Source: an uncultured Prevotellaceae bacterium
Lineage (GTDB): Bacteria > Bacteroidota > Bacteroidia > Bacteroidales > Bacteroidaceae
Direction of reading: 5' to 3'
DNA length: 52,274 nucleotides
Assembly (NCBI GenBank): GCA_902784565.1
Contig: CACZVE010000009.1
Location: 1 to 52,274 of the forward strand
Made by a program: the position numbers and the translations under genes. The number at the start of each line of letters is the position of its first letter. Position 1 is the first letter of the stretch. Positions 8,741 through 16,734 of the stretch are shown in pieces. A model generated the notes under the pieces. It searched no databases, was not told the origin of the DNA, and saw nothing but the letters and a program-made list of their open reading frames with translations.

Positions 8741-9895
8741 TTACTCGGCAACACAGATTGATACACGGTTCATGTCGTTCTCAGCGAACGGCTGTACGCG
8801 TGAACCCTTGCTGTCGTAAGAAATACGAGACTCAGCAATTCCGTAGTCCTTCTTCAGTGACTTCACAACAGCGTCGGCACGGCCAGCAGCGAGGCGGTCG
8901 TTGATCTTGTTGTTACCAGTACCAGCATCAGCATAACCGGTGATCATCACCTTGGCTGTCGGGTGCTCGTTCAGGTAGTCAGCAATATCCTTCACCTTCT
9001 GTGCCTCTGACGGACGGATGTTGGTCTTGTTGATCAGGAAGAAAATGTCGCGGCGCAAAGGCTCAACCTCAGCAACTGCTGCAGCGGCAGGAGCAGGAAC
9101 GGGCTTCTCAACGATCTTCTCAACGATCTTCTCAACATAACGGATCTCAGGCTCGGGAACAGGAATCTCACGAGTGGTGTAGGTAGGACCAAGGTTGATC
9201 TTCACACCAGCGAGGGCGTTGAAGTACCAGTCCCAGTTACCAGCCTTCTTTGAGTTGTACTTGTCGCTCAAAGTGTTGGCACTGAGTTCGAGACCTACGC
9301 TCACAGCATCAGAAATTCTGAAGTCACCAGCGATACCAGCCTGACCGAACAGACGAACCTTTGTACCATCCCAGAGATAAGAAAGGTTGTCAGCCTGATC
9401 CCACATAGCAGTATTCACGAGACTGGGGAATTTATTCATGATGTCTGTACGCGCATCCTTGGCTTCATCGTTGCTGAAACCGATGTTTGCACCAAGACCT
9501 CCGAATACACTGAAATTGAACAGGCGGTTAGGATTGAAACCGCAGAAGAGGTTTGACAGGTTGAATGTCACGTCCACTGAAGGAGCAACATACTTCCATT
9601 TCCAATCGAAATTCCAACCATCAATCTTAGAGCCAGCCTTGCTCTGCCATGCGTTGACAGCGAGGCGTGCGCCAATTACTGGAGTGAACTGGCGGCCTAA
9701 GGCTGCCTGAACGTTGTATGACAACAGGTCACCGAAATCGCGCTCACCGAGAGTGTATTGTACGCCCAGGGGCTGTATCTGTACATACCAGTGTGGCTCG
9801 AAAACGTATTCCGTCTTAGGCTGCTGATCCTGTGCGGATGCTGTGAGGAAACCCAGCGCCAGCAGGCAAGACAATATTGTTTTCTTCATTTTCAT
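8741..9895 (-). CDS. OmpA family outer-membrane protein
   Basis: A 384-residue protein: signal peptide (MKMKKTILSCLLALGFLTASAQ), an N-terminal barrel of about 220 residues, a Pro/Glu/Val-Glu-Lys linker (EIPVPEPEIRYVEKIVEKIVEKP, a 12-bp coding repeat) and a C-terminal OmpA peptidoglycan-binding domain. That domain shows FLINKTNIRPSEAQKV, MITGYADAGTGNN and the NDRLAAGRADAV stretch. It should tie the outer membrane to the cell wall. The start could also be the ATG at 9889. It lies 35 bases after the collagen-like lipoprotein gene and probably shares its transcript. Confidence 0.88.
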   Translation of the reverse strand: MKMKKTILSCLLALGFLTASAQDQQPKTEYVFEPHWYVQIQPLGVQYTLGERDFGDLLSYNVQAALGRQFTPVIGARLAVNAWQSKAGSKIDGWNFDWKWKYVAPSVDVTFNLSNLFCGFNPNRLFNFSVFGGLGANIGFSNDEAKDARTDIMNKFPSLVNTAMWDQADNLSYLWDGTKVRLFGQAGIAGDFRISDAVSVGLELSANTLSDKYNSKKAGNWDWYFNALAGVKINLGPTYTTREIPVPEPEIRYVEKIVEKIVEKPVPAPAAAAVAEVEPLRRDIFFLINKTNIRPSEAQKVKDIADYLNEHPTAKVMITGYADAGTGNNKINDRLAAGRADAVVKSLKKDYGIAESRISYDSKGSRVQPFAENDMNRVSICVAE

Positions 9896-9930
9896 ATTCT
9901 TATTTGCTATTTAGAATTCTTAAATGTTAA

Positions 9931-11694
9931 TTACTTACCCTTGATGGTGTAGTAGTGAGTCCTAGTTACACCGAAGAAGTCTACTGCAGAGTAGGCAATC
10001 TTATAGGTCTTGCCAGCCTCAACATTCAGGTAAACCTTCTCGTTGCCATACAGGATCTCACCCAGGTTGCCCTCGTTGTCAGCAGCGGTAGCGGGCTTAC
10101 CGTCAATTGCTACGACAGCAACGAACTTAGCGTATGCGGGAGCAAGCAGTTCTGAAGTCCAAGTGGTGGGAACCAACTCAATCTTACCTGCATCCACACC
10201 ACGACGTACACGCTTATACTGGTCGTTGTCGATCATCAACAGGGTGGGCTCAAGAGCCTTTGTGTTGAATGCGTTGACCAACTTAGCATAGATGTTGTTG
10301 GCTCTGTCGAAGTAGCCACCGATCTTGTCGCTGAGTTTGGTACCCAAGTTAGAGAACTTCTGAATCTGATCGAGCAGGTCGTTCACCTCAGCAAGGTCGC
10401 CATTCAGACCGTCGATAAGGTCGTTCAGAGCATCTGCTACAGGAACAGTTGCTGTTACAGTCTGTGCGTCAATGTTAACGGTTGTGCCGTCACTTGCAGT
10501 TGCTGTACTTGCGGGAATGATAACTTCAACATCAATCAGAGTGACAGGGTCTGTCTTGTCATACTTCTTAATAACAACCTTTGCATCAGCGCTGATGTCA
10601 ACGTTGAGTTCAGCCAGCAGGTCGTCGATGGCATTCTCTACGCGGCTCAGTCCAGGAATCTTCTTGGCGAAACGGCCAGGAATCTCGAAATCGAATGACA
10701 ACGGCTTGATAGCGGTAGCCATGATCTGATAACCAGAGTTAATGCTGAACTTACCCAGAATGTCATTATCATACTTTACATTTACTGCGTATGCAGGAGC
10801 AACCTCCTGAGCCTCGTAAACGGCGTCAGCAACGAATCTTGCAATAGCCTTCTTTGTACGCTTCTGAGCAGCCTCCTTGGCCTCACTCTTCAAAGTCTGG
10901 AAGTCGATGTTCAGTTTCACATTGCTGATATCCTCGGGCATGATAGCAGTAGCCTCATAGAAGCCAGCAGCACCACGAGTCTTGAAACCAAAGTTCAGTT
11001 CATCATCAGAAGAAGCGAGCGCACCCAGTGTGATGTCAGAGATGCGACCGGCACTGCTCTGGAGAGCCAGTTTCTTGCCCTCTATAGATACATTGTTCGG
11101 GTTCAGTGTTACATATACCTTACCAGCCTCTGCGCTTACCAACTGCTCACCGGCATCAACCAGCAACTGATCAACACCCTTGATATTGATTTTGTCAGCA
11201 GGGAATGCGATGTCTTCCTTGGTCTCTGCATAATATCCGGCCAGTACGAGCGGATTGAAACCAGGAATGGAGATAGAACCGAATACAGGGTTGAATGTAC
11301 CCTCTACGATAACGGTAGAGATGACATCCTTCAGAGCAGCATTAATCTTGCCAATCTCTTCCTCAATCTTGGCGAGAGCGGCCTCTGTGGCAGCCTTTGA
11401 AGCACCAGACTTAGCATTGGCCTCAATCTCGGCGAGTTGATCCTGCAATTTGGCAATCACCTCTTCGGGAGTTGCACCGTCTTTACCGGGTTCACCATCT
11501 TTACCCTTAGGTCCTTCAGGTCCCTGAGGTCCAACTTGCTGGCTGATCTTGCCAAGATCTTCCTTCAGTTGAGCGATCTTGTCCATTAACTCTGTTTTTA
11601 CATCTGAATCATTGTCTTTACAAGAAACAAATGCACTCGAAGTAGCAAAAACCAATGCCACTAAGAGAATTCCATTAATAATTTTCTTTTTCAT
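9931..11694 (-). CDS. Large lipoprotein with short collagen-like segment
   Basis: A 587-residue predicted lipoprotein. The signal peptide ends in SSAFVSC with Cys25 the lipidated residue. A helical, probably coiled-coil stretch (about 35-53) is followed by six Gly-X-Y triplets (GPQGPEGPKGKDGEPGKDG, 55-73), then another helical segment (about 75-125). The rest is beta-rich, has no recognised domain and ends in TRTHYYTIKGK. The layout suggests a trimeric stalk on the outer membrane, which is inference. The chosen ATG (11694) follows a good promoter at 11748-11778; a longer frame to 11760 would run through that promoter. It probably forms an operon with ompA. Confidence 0.75.
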   Translation of the reverse strand: MKKKIINGILLVALVFATSSAFVSCKDNDSDVKTELMDKIAQLKEDLGKISQQVGPQGPEGPKGKDGEPGKDGATPEEVIAKLQDQLAEIEANAKSGASKAATEAALAKIEEEIGKINAALKDVISTVIVEGTFNPVFGSISIPGFNPLVLAGYYAETKEDIAFPADKINIKGVDQLLVDAGEQLVSAEAGKVYVTLNPNNVSIEGKKLALQSSAGRISDITLGALASSDDELNFGFKTRGAAGFYEATAIMPEDISNVKLNIDFQTLKSEAKEAAQKRTKKAIARFVADAVYEAQEVAPAYAVNVKYDNDILGKFSINSGYQIMATAIKPLSFDFEIPGRFAKKIPGLSRVENAIDDLLAELNVDISADAKVVIKKYDKTDPVTLIDVEVIIPASTATASDGTTVNIDAQTVTATVPVADALNDLIDGLNGDLAEVNDLLDQIQKFSNLGTKLSDKIGGYFDRANNIYAKLVNAFNTKALEPTLLMIDNDQYKRVRRGVDAGKIELVPTTWTSELLAPAYAKFVAVVAIDGKPATAADNEGNLGEILYGNEKVYLNVEAGKTYKIAYSAVDFFGVTRTHYYTIKGK

Positions 11695-11747
11695 TGAACT
11701 TAAAATTATAATTAGACATATATATGTTGATTCGATATAAATCGAGG

Positions 11748-11784
11748 CAAAATTAAGCATTTATTTCGAAACCGCCAAGAAAAT
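11748..11784 (-). promoter_or_regulatory. Promoter with GGCGGTTTC element, collagen-like lipoprotein gene
   Basis: On the minus strand the -7 box is TAATTTTG (11755-11748) and the -33 TTG (11778-11776) lies 20 bases upstream. The -33 is inside a 17-base sequence, ATTTTCTTGGCGGTTTC (11784-11768), which recurs exactly, at the same spacing, before the surface-protein gene at 22617. Confidence 0.75.
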
Positions 11785-11840
11785 ATTAAGTTTTTTTTAA
11801 AAAAGAACGCATTTTGTGATAAAAAACTGCCATTTTGGTG

Positions 11841-11881
11841 AAAAAACTCCCCGAAAATAAAGCATTTGGCTCATTCCGGGG
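11841..11881 (-). terminator. Likely terminator of tRNA-Leu
   Basis: On the minus strand CCCCG(G)AA pairs with TT..CGGGG over a loop of about 20 bases and is followed by a run of six T. It begins 12 bases after the tRNA 3' end. The remaining bases from 11695 to 11840 are AT-rich and hold the promoter of the lipoprotein gene; I see no further gene there. Confidence 0.6.
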
Positions 11882-11892
11882 ATGATTTCATG

Positions 11893-11974
11893 TGCGCCTG
11901 ATAGGACTCGAACCTACACGACCTGAGCCACCAGATCCTAAGTCTGGCGCGTCTACCAATTCCGCCACAAGCGC
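11893..11974 (-). tRNA. tRNA-Leu, anticodon UAG
   Basis: The minus strand folds as a tRNA. The acceptor GCGCTTG pairs with CAGGCGC (one G-T), the anticodon stem CCAGA/TCTGG holds the loop CTTAGGA (anticodon TAG, reading CUN leucine codons), and the T arm contains GGTTCGAGTCC. The length of 82 and an extended variable arm fit leucine. CCA is not encoded. Confidence 0.95.
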
Positions 11975-11984
11975 ATTAGGATTA

Positions 11985-12010
11985 CCTAGGCAAACCTAGG
12001 ACATCCTAGG
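11985..12010. repeat. Three CCTAGG palindromes at exact 10-bp spacing in the tRNA-Leu leader
   Basis: CCTAGG occurs at 11985-11990, 11995-12000 and 12005-12010, each the end of a 10-base unit. A degenerate fourth (ATTAGG) abuts the tRNA 5' end. The array lies between the promoter and the mature tRNA, so it is transcribed as the precursor's 5' leader. Confidence 0.9.
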
Positions 12011-12020
12011 AAACCGGGTG

Positions 12021-12052
12021 CAAAGGTACGAATTTTTATTCATTCCACCAAA
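12021..12052 (-). promoter_or_regulatory. Promoter of tRNA-Leu
   Basis: On the minus strand TTTG (12052-12049) and TACCTTTG (12028-12021) are separated by 20 bases, a close match to the Bacteroidota consensus. The -33 element lies inside the last codons of the S41 peptidase gene. Transcription should begin near 12014, giving a leader of about 40 bases. Confidence 0.78.
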
Positions 12053-13071
12053 AGTTTACGGGCAAATTCTATCAAGGTGTCTTTCCCGTTGGCAAAATCA
12101 TCATCATTCTGATTGACAGCATAATCTGGGTCGATGCCAAATTCCGTTTGTTGACGTTGGCGGTCATACATCGGACAGGCAGAGAAACGGACTGTCCATC
12201 CGTTGGGTAGTGTACTGGAGAAGGGCAGTCCGGCACCACCGCCTGTCTTATCACCTACAACCTTTACCTGTGGCATGCATTTTATGTATTTTACAAATTC
12301 GTTGGCAGCACTGAACACATGGCGGTTGGTCAGTACCACGACAGACTTTTGCCACCTCATGTTACTGGATGGCTCGATATACTGTTCTTCCATCTCGGAG
12401 AAATCATGGTGTCCTTTTCCTGTTTTATGCTGAAGGTAGCCCACGAGTGTCTTTTCATGACAGAAACGCGCAGCTAGTTTCTCGGCATAGGTCAAGTTAC
12501 CCCCTCCGTTATTGCGGATATCCAGGATCAGTCCATTGCATAAGGCCAGGTGTTGGATGACCTCATCTAGGTTGCCTTCGCCAAAGCCATTCTGAAAACT
12601 GCCGCAATAGAGATAGCCGATATTGTCGTCGAGTATAGTGTATTGGAGGTTGGAGGCGATATGGTAGTCGGTTCCGAGGTAGATGCGTTGCAGTGTGTCG
12701 CTGAAATTGGTGGGATAGTCCTCGTACCAAGACCAATAGCGTCCATAGTCGAAAGCCGTTGACAGGTTGACATGCCCGTCTTTCAGTTCACCCAGCATGT
12801 CTGTGAGTACTTCAAAGAGTTGTTCTCTGTTGAGCCCCTCTCTCGCGCGTACATTATATTTATTATATATGGCGTTCCAGTCGAGACCATATTCATGCTG
12901 TTTGTAGTCGAAGAAACAGTAATGTTCATCGATGATTTTCCAGAGGGCCTCGAAGTTGCCTTGTGGGGTGTTCTCGTATTCGACTTCGTCGATACATGAA
13001 GTGAAAAGTGAGAAGTGAATAGTGAATAATATTCCCCACACGATATGTTTTCTGATGGTCTTGATGTTCAT
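12040..13071 (-). CDS. S41 family peptidase, lipoprotein
   Basis: A 343-residue C-terminal-processing-type (tail-specific) peptidase. The signal peptide ends in SLFTSC, so Cys26 should be lipidated. The family motifs are readable: GELKDGHV (94-101), LDIRNNGGG (183-191), the nucleophile Ser254 in VFSAANEF and the KTGGGAG loop (275-281). No PDZ domain is evident, so it is a short-form member. The ATG overlaps the stop of the DUF3316-like gene by four bases (ATGA). The hydrophobic core of the signal peptide (about residues 16-25) is encoded by an AGTGAATAGTGAA-type dispersed repeat. The substrate is unknown. Confidence 0.87.
   Translation of the reverse strand: MNIKTIRKHIVWGILFTIHFSLFTSCIDEVEYENTPQGNFEALWKIIDEHYCFFDYKQHEYGLDWNAIYNKYNVRAREGLNREQLFEVLTDMLGELKDGHVNLSTAFDYGRYWSWYEDYPTNFSDTLQRIYLGTDYHIASNLQYTILDDNIGYLYCGSFQNGFGEGNLDEVIQHLALCNGLILDIRNNGGGNLTYAEKLAARFCHEKTLVGYLQHKTGKGHHDFSEMEEQYIEPSSNMRWQKSVVVLTNRHVFSAANEFVKYIKCMPQVKVVGDKTGGGAGLPFSSTLPNGWTVRFSACPMYDRQRQQTEFGIDPDYAVNQNDDDFANGKDTLIEFARKLLVE
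13000..13027. repeat. Dispersed AGTGAATAGTGAA-type repeat inside the S41 signal peptide
   Basis: Three to four degenerate copies of AGTGAAA/AGTGAAT in a row, read in antisense as codons for the signal peptide core ([10 protein letters not shown]). It is related to 3285-3315 and to 39433-39454 (opposite strand). Confidence 0.65.
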
Positions 13072-13886
13072 GGGCGATAGCGGAGGGTTCTGAATCGCCT
13101 CACGATGCCTATCATCAACCGATGGACATAGAAGTGCGATTTGAGGTTATTCACTTGTGCCTGTTGGTAATGACCCAGATAACCGATGCGGAGGGTCCAC
13201 TTCCGTCCGGCATTCCAGTCGATGGACAGTTGCTGCCGCAGGTTGGGGGCACTGATAAAGGTGGTAGGTACGATATTGTGGTCGTAGTTGCCCTGACTGA
13301 AGATTTCGTAATATGACTGTCCGTAGTTAGGGCTGAACATGATACCCACGAGCGGCAGGTCCAGTTCGTACCGCAGGGCGAAATGCTTCTCCCATAGGGA
13401 AAAATTGTATGTGGCGATACCTGACGGCATGAGTTGGGCCGAAAGACGGGCCTGAGCAGGATTGTTCGAGTTGACGGTATTGTAGATGAAACCGATATTG
13501 GCATTAACCAGACCGCCTACTTGTATGTTCAGTCGCTGGTCTAAGATGTTCCAATTGTAGTATTTCCCCCAGAAGAAACTGTAGTCGCCTTGTAGTTCGT
13601 TGGCTTTATCACTTCTGTCATGGGTAGAGGAGAAGTTGACCTCCTGCTGTCTGACCGTGCTCCAACGACAATCCTCGCTTTGCCATTCACTCAGGTGGAG
13701 GTAGGAGAGACCCAAGCCAGAGAATTTCTCCTGTGACAGATAGGTATCGAGGAGATAGGAAGTTCCCACTCCCAACATATCTACTGATGTACGGATACGG
13801 GTGGAGTCAGTCGGTTGTGCGAACATTGGTGCCAGCAGACATGCAAACACCAATGTCCAGATAATCCTTCTGTTAATCCTCATCAT
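13068..13886 (-). CDS. DUF3316-like exported protein
   Basis: A 272-residue protein with a signal peptide ([24 protein letters not shown]). The mature part is rich in aromatic beta strands ([33 protein letters not shown] and so on) and ends in a very basic [11 protein letters not shown]. It resembles the Bacteroidota DUF3316 family, probably an outer-membrane barrel; function unknown. Its start overlaps the end of parC by 14 bases (11 if the second ATG at 13883 is used), and its stop overlaps the S41 peptidase start by four, so parC, this gene and the peptidase look like one translationally coupled unit. Confidence 0.72.
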   Translation of the reverse strand: MMRINRRIIWTLVFACLLAPMFAQPTDSTRIRTSVDMLGVGTSYLLDTYLSQEKFSGLGLSYLHLSEWQSEDCRWSTVRQQEVNFSSTHDRSDKANELQGDYSFFWGKYYNWNILDQRLNIQVGGLVNANIGFIYNTVNSNNPAQARLSAQLMPSGIATYNFSLWEKHFALRYELDLPLVGIMFSPNYGQSYYEIFSQGNYDHNIVPTTFISAPNLRQQLSIDWNAGRKWTLRIGYLGHYQQAQVNNLKSHFYVHRLMIGIVRRFRTLRYRP

Positions 13887-16593
13887 CGAATAGTCTGAGT
13901 TGTCCAGTCAGTTCATCGCGTACCTGTTGCTCGCTCTTGCCGGCATCGGGATCCAGATCCTCGTCTGTGTCCTCCTGCTCATCCGGTTCTTCCGGAGATT
14001 CCGGCTCTTCTGGGAAACGGACGGGCTCCAGTTCCTCGATGCTCTCAATCTGCCAGGTGCTGATACGCTTGCCCTTGGCCTTGAAGCCCTTGACAGCGAT
14101 AAACTGCTCCGCATCAATCTCTTCGGAACCTCTGAAATCATCGGCGCCACCATAAGTGACCTTGATGAGCGGGTAGACCACATCCGTCAACAGGATGAGT
14201 CTTGAGGCAGGATTGTCACTGAGCCAGTTTTGTTTTTTCTTCGAGGCATCCATCAGGAAACGTTTCAGATAGGGATAGCCCTGATTGTCGGCATCGAAGA
14301 GTACAGCCGTCCATACCTTGTCGGCATCATACTTCTCAATGCGTAAGATGTTTTCTTCGAAATGGATGTTCAGGTCGAAACTGGTGAGATAGAAGTCGCC
14401 ATTGTCCAAAATCACCAGTATCTGGTCTTCGTCGTAGAATTCTCCGAGCAGTCGTCCGTGCTCGTCGTAGTTCAGACGGTTCACATCGGGGTCGTACCAG
14501 ACCTTCCTTCCGCCGAGTGTCGAGTGTCCGTGACTCTTCAGGCCGATGCGGTGTACGGGATTTTTGGTTAGCAGATTACCCTTCGACGTGCGTCCTTTGA
14601 TCATCACCTCCGAGAAGTCCTGTTCGATGAATATCTTCTTCAGTTTCGGATTCGGGTCGAGTGTCACCTTGATGACTTCCGCCTCACCATTCGGGTTGGC
14701 TGTGAAGTACATCACCTTCGAGCCAGGCGTGCCTTGGGTCAGGTCATACTCCTTGTCACGGGTCATCGATGTCACATTGAAACGCTTCATATAGTAGAAG
14801 CCTTTCTTGCCGTCGCGATAGACCACATTATAGATGGTGCGCGAGTCGTTCTTCTTGAACACTTGCAGGTGGAGCACGTTCTTGCCCACAAACACTTTGT
14901 CTGCCACACGGATCACCTTGTATTTACCGTCCTTGTAGAAGATGATGATATCGTCGATGTCGGAACAGTTGCAGACGAACTCATCCTTTTTCAGACCAGT
15001 GCCGATGAAACCGTCTGTGCGGTTGATGTAGAGTTTCTGGTTGGCTTCCGCCACCTTCGTTGCCTCGATGGTGTCGAAATTGCGGATTTCTGTGAGACGC
15101 GGATGCTCCTTGCCATACTTGTCTTTGAGGAACTGGAACCAACTGGCAGTCACTTCCACCAGATTGGCCAGATCACGGTCAATTTCCTCAATCTCGGCCT
15201 TGATGCGGGCCATCAGTTCGTCGGCCTTTTCCTTGTTGAATTTCAGGATGCGCTGCATCTTGATTTCCAACAGTTTCAGGATGTCGTCCTTCGTCACCTC
15301 ACGGATGAGGGTGGGGTAGTAGGGCGTCAGACGGTCATCGATATGTTCGCAGACCTTGTCGATATTGGGTGCCTGCTCGAATTGACGGTCCTTATAGATA
15401 CGTTCTTCGATGAAGATCTTTTCCAGTGACTGGAAATGGAGTTGTTCCAACAGTTCGTTCTTGCGAATCTCCAATTCCTGACGGATGAGATCCTTGGTGC
15501 GCTCCACATTGTGGATGAGCACGTCGCTGATAGTCAGGAACTGTGGTTTGTCCTCCTTGATCACACAGCAGTTGGGCGAGATATTGATCTCACAATCGGT
15601 AAAGGCATAGAGGGCATCAAGGGTCTTGTCACTCGACACGCCAGGCATCAGGTGTATCTGGATCTCTACCTGTGCAGAGGTCAGGTCATCCACACGCTTG
15701 GCCTTGATTTTACCCTTCTCGATGGCCTTTGTGATACTCTCGATGAGGGTGCCAACGGTCTTGGAATAGGGCAGTTCGCGGATGACAAGCGTCTTCTGAT
15801 CAAGTTTTTCTATCTTCGCACGCACTTTCAGCACACCGCCACGCTGTCCGTCGTTATATTTCGACACATCGATGCTGCCGCCTGTCTGGAAGTCTGGATA
15901 GAGGTGGAACTCCTGTCCGTGCAAATAACTGATGGCTGCCTCGCAGATCTCACAGAAATTATGAGGTAGGATCTTGGAACTCAGTCCTACGGCAATGCCT
16001 TCTGCCCCCTGCGCCAACAGCAAGGGATACTTTACTGGCAGTGTGATGGGCTCTTTGTTTCGTCCGTCGTAGGAGAGTTGCCACTCCGTGGTCTTGGGAT
16101 TGAACACCGTGTCGAGGGCGAATTTTGAGAGTCGGGCCTCGATGTATCGGGGAGCGGCGGCCTTGTCACCTGTCAGGATGTTGCCCCAGTTTCCCTGGGT
16201 GTCGACGAGCAGGTCTTTCTGTCCCAACTGCACCAGTGCGTCGCCGATGGAAGCATCGCCGTGTGGGTGGAACTGCATCGTGTGACCAACGATATTCGCC
16301 ACCTTATTATACCTACCATCGTCCATGCGCTTCATCGAGTGCATGATACGGCGCTGCACAGGCTTGAAACCGTCCTCAATATTCGGTACGGCACGCTCTA
16401 AGATTACGTATGAGGCGTAATCCAAGAACCAGTTCTGGTACATCCCGGAGAGGTGATGCACAGCAGCCGCATCGAAGCGGTTTACGGGCTTATAGTCGGA
16501 GTGACCTTCTGCCTCTCCGCCATTATCGTCTCCTGCAGTACCTTCTTGTTCCTGCTCTTCGAGAATTTCGTCGTCTCTTGTTTCGTCGTCCAT
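13873..16593 (-). CDS. parC: DNA topoisomerase IV subunit A
   Basis: A 906-residue type IIA topoisomerase A subunit. The core begins [36 protein letters not shown] (about 52-87), continues with [16 protein letters not shown] and the catalytic Tyr150 in [15 protein letters not shown]-terminal beta-pinwheel-like part and a very acidic end ([17 protein letters not shown]) follow. The sequence fits Bacteroidota ParC better than GyrA. Its partner parE is not in the window. The start is the ATG at 16593 (MDDETRDDE); a longer frame to 16635 would cross the promoter box. It is the first gene of a coupled set with the DUF3316-like and S41 genes. Confidence 0.9.
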   Translation of the reverse strand: MDDETRDDEILEEQEQEGTAGDDNGGEAEGHSDYKPVNRFDAAAVHHLSGMYQNWFLDYASYVILERAVPNIEDGFKPVQRRIMHSMKRMDDGRYNKVANIVGHTMQFHPHGDASIGDALVQLGQKDLLVDTQGNWGNILTGDKAAAPRYIEARLSKFALDTVFNPKTTEWQLSYDGRNKEPITLPVKYPLLLAQGAEGIAVGLSSKILPHNFCEICEAAISYLHGQEFHLYPDFQTGGSIDVSKYNDGQRGGVLKVRAKIEKLDQKTLVIRELPYSKTVGTLIESITKAIEKGKIKAKRVDDLTSAQVEIQIHLMPGVSSDKTLDALYAFTDCEINISPNCCVIKEDKPQFLTISDVLIHNVERTKDLIRQELEIRKNELLEQLHFQSLEKIFIEERIYKDRQFEQAPNIDKVCEHIDDRLTPYYPTLIREVTKDDILKLLEIKMQRILKFNKEKADELMARIKAEIEEIDRDLANLVEVTASWFQFLKDKYGKEHPRLTEIRNFDTIEATKVAEANQKLYINRTDGFIGTGLKKDEFVCNCSDIDDIIIFYKDGKYKVIRVADKVFVGKNVLHLQVFKKNDSRTIYNVVYRDGKKGFYYMKRFNVTSMTRDKEYDLTQGTPGSKVMYFTANPNGEAEVIKVTLDPNPKLKKIFIEQDFSEVMIKGRTSKGNLLTKNPVHRIGLKSHGHSTLGGRKVWYDPDVNRLNYDEHGRLLGEFYDEDQILVILDNGDFYLTSFDLNIHFEENILRIEKYDADKVWTAVLFDADNQGYPYLKRFLMDASKKKQNWLSDNPASRLILLTDVVYPLIKVTYGGADDFRGSEEIDAEQFIAVKGFKAKGKRISTWQIESIEELEPVRFPEEPESPEEPDEQEDTDEDLDPDAGKSEQQVRDELTGQLRLFDDED

Positions 16594-16622
16594 TATGATT
16601 ATTGGTCTTTTATTTCTGTGTG

Positions 16623-16630
16623 CAAAGTTA
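16623..16630 (-). promoter_or_regulatory. Probable -7 box for parC
   Basis: On the minus strand TAACTTTG lies 30 bases before the parC ATG. No clear TTG occurs at the -33 distance, so only the -7 element is supported. Confidence 0.5.
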
Positions 16631-16670
16631 CGCAAAAAAAGCGAGAAAAAAGAGAAAATTAGGATTTATT

Positions 16671-16702
16671 TTTGGCTGTATCATGGAAAATGCGTACCTT
16701 TG
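16671..16702 (+). promoter_or_regulatory. Promoter of alaS
   Basis: TTTG (16671-16674) and TACCTTTG (16695-16702) are 20 bases apart, a full match to the Bacteroidota promoter. Transcription should start near 16709, about 26 bases before the ATG. Confidence 0.78.
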
Positions 16703-16734
16703 CGCTTTGAAAAAGTAATAATTAAAATATAGCA

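Noticed and set aside
14734-15969. Open frames antisense to parC
   Set aside because: They mirror the coding strand of parC and have no start signal or family motif.
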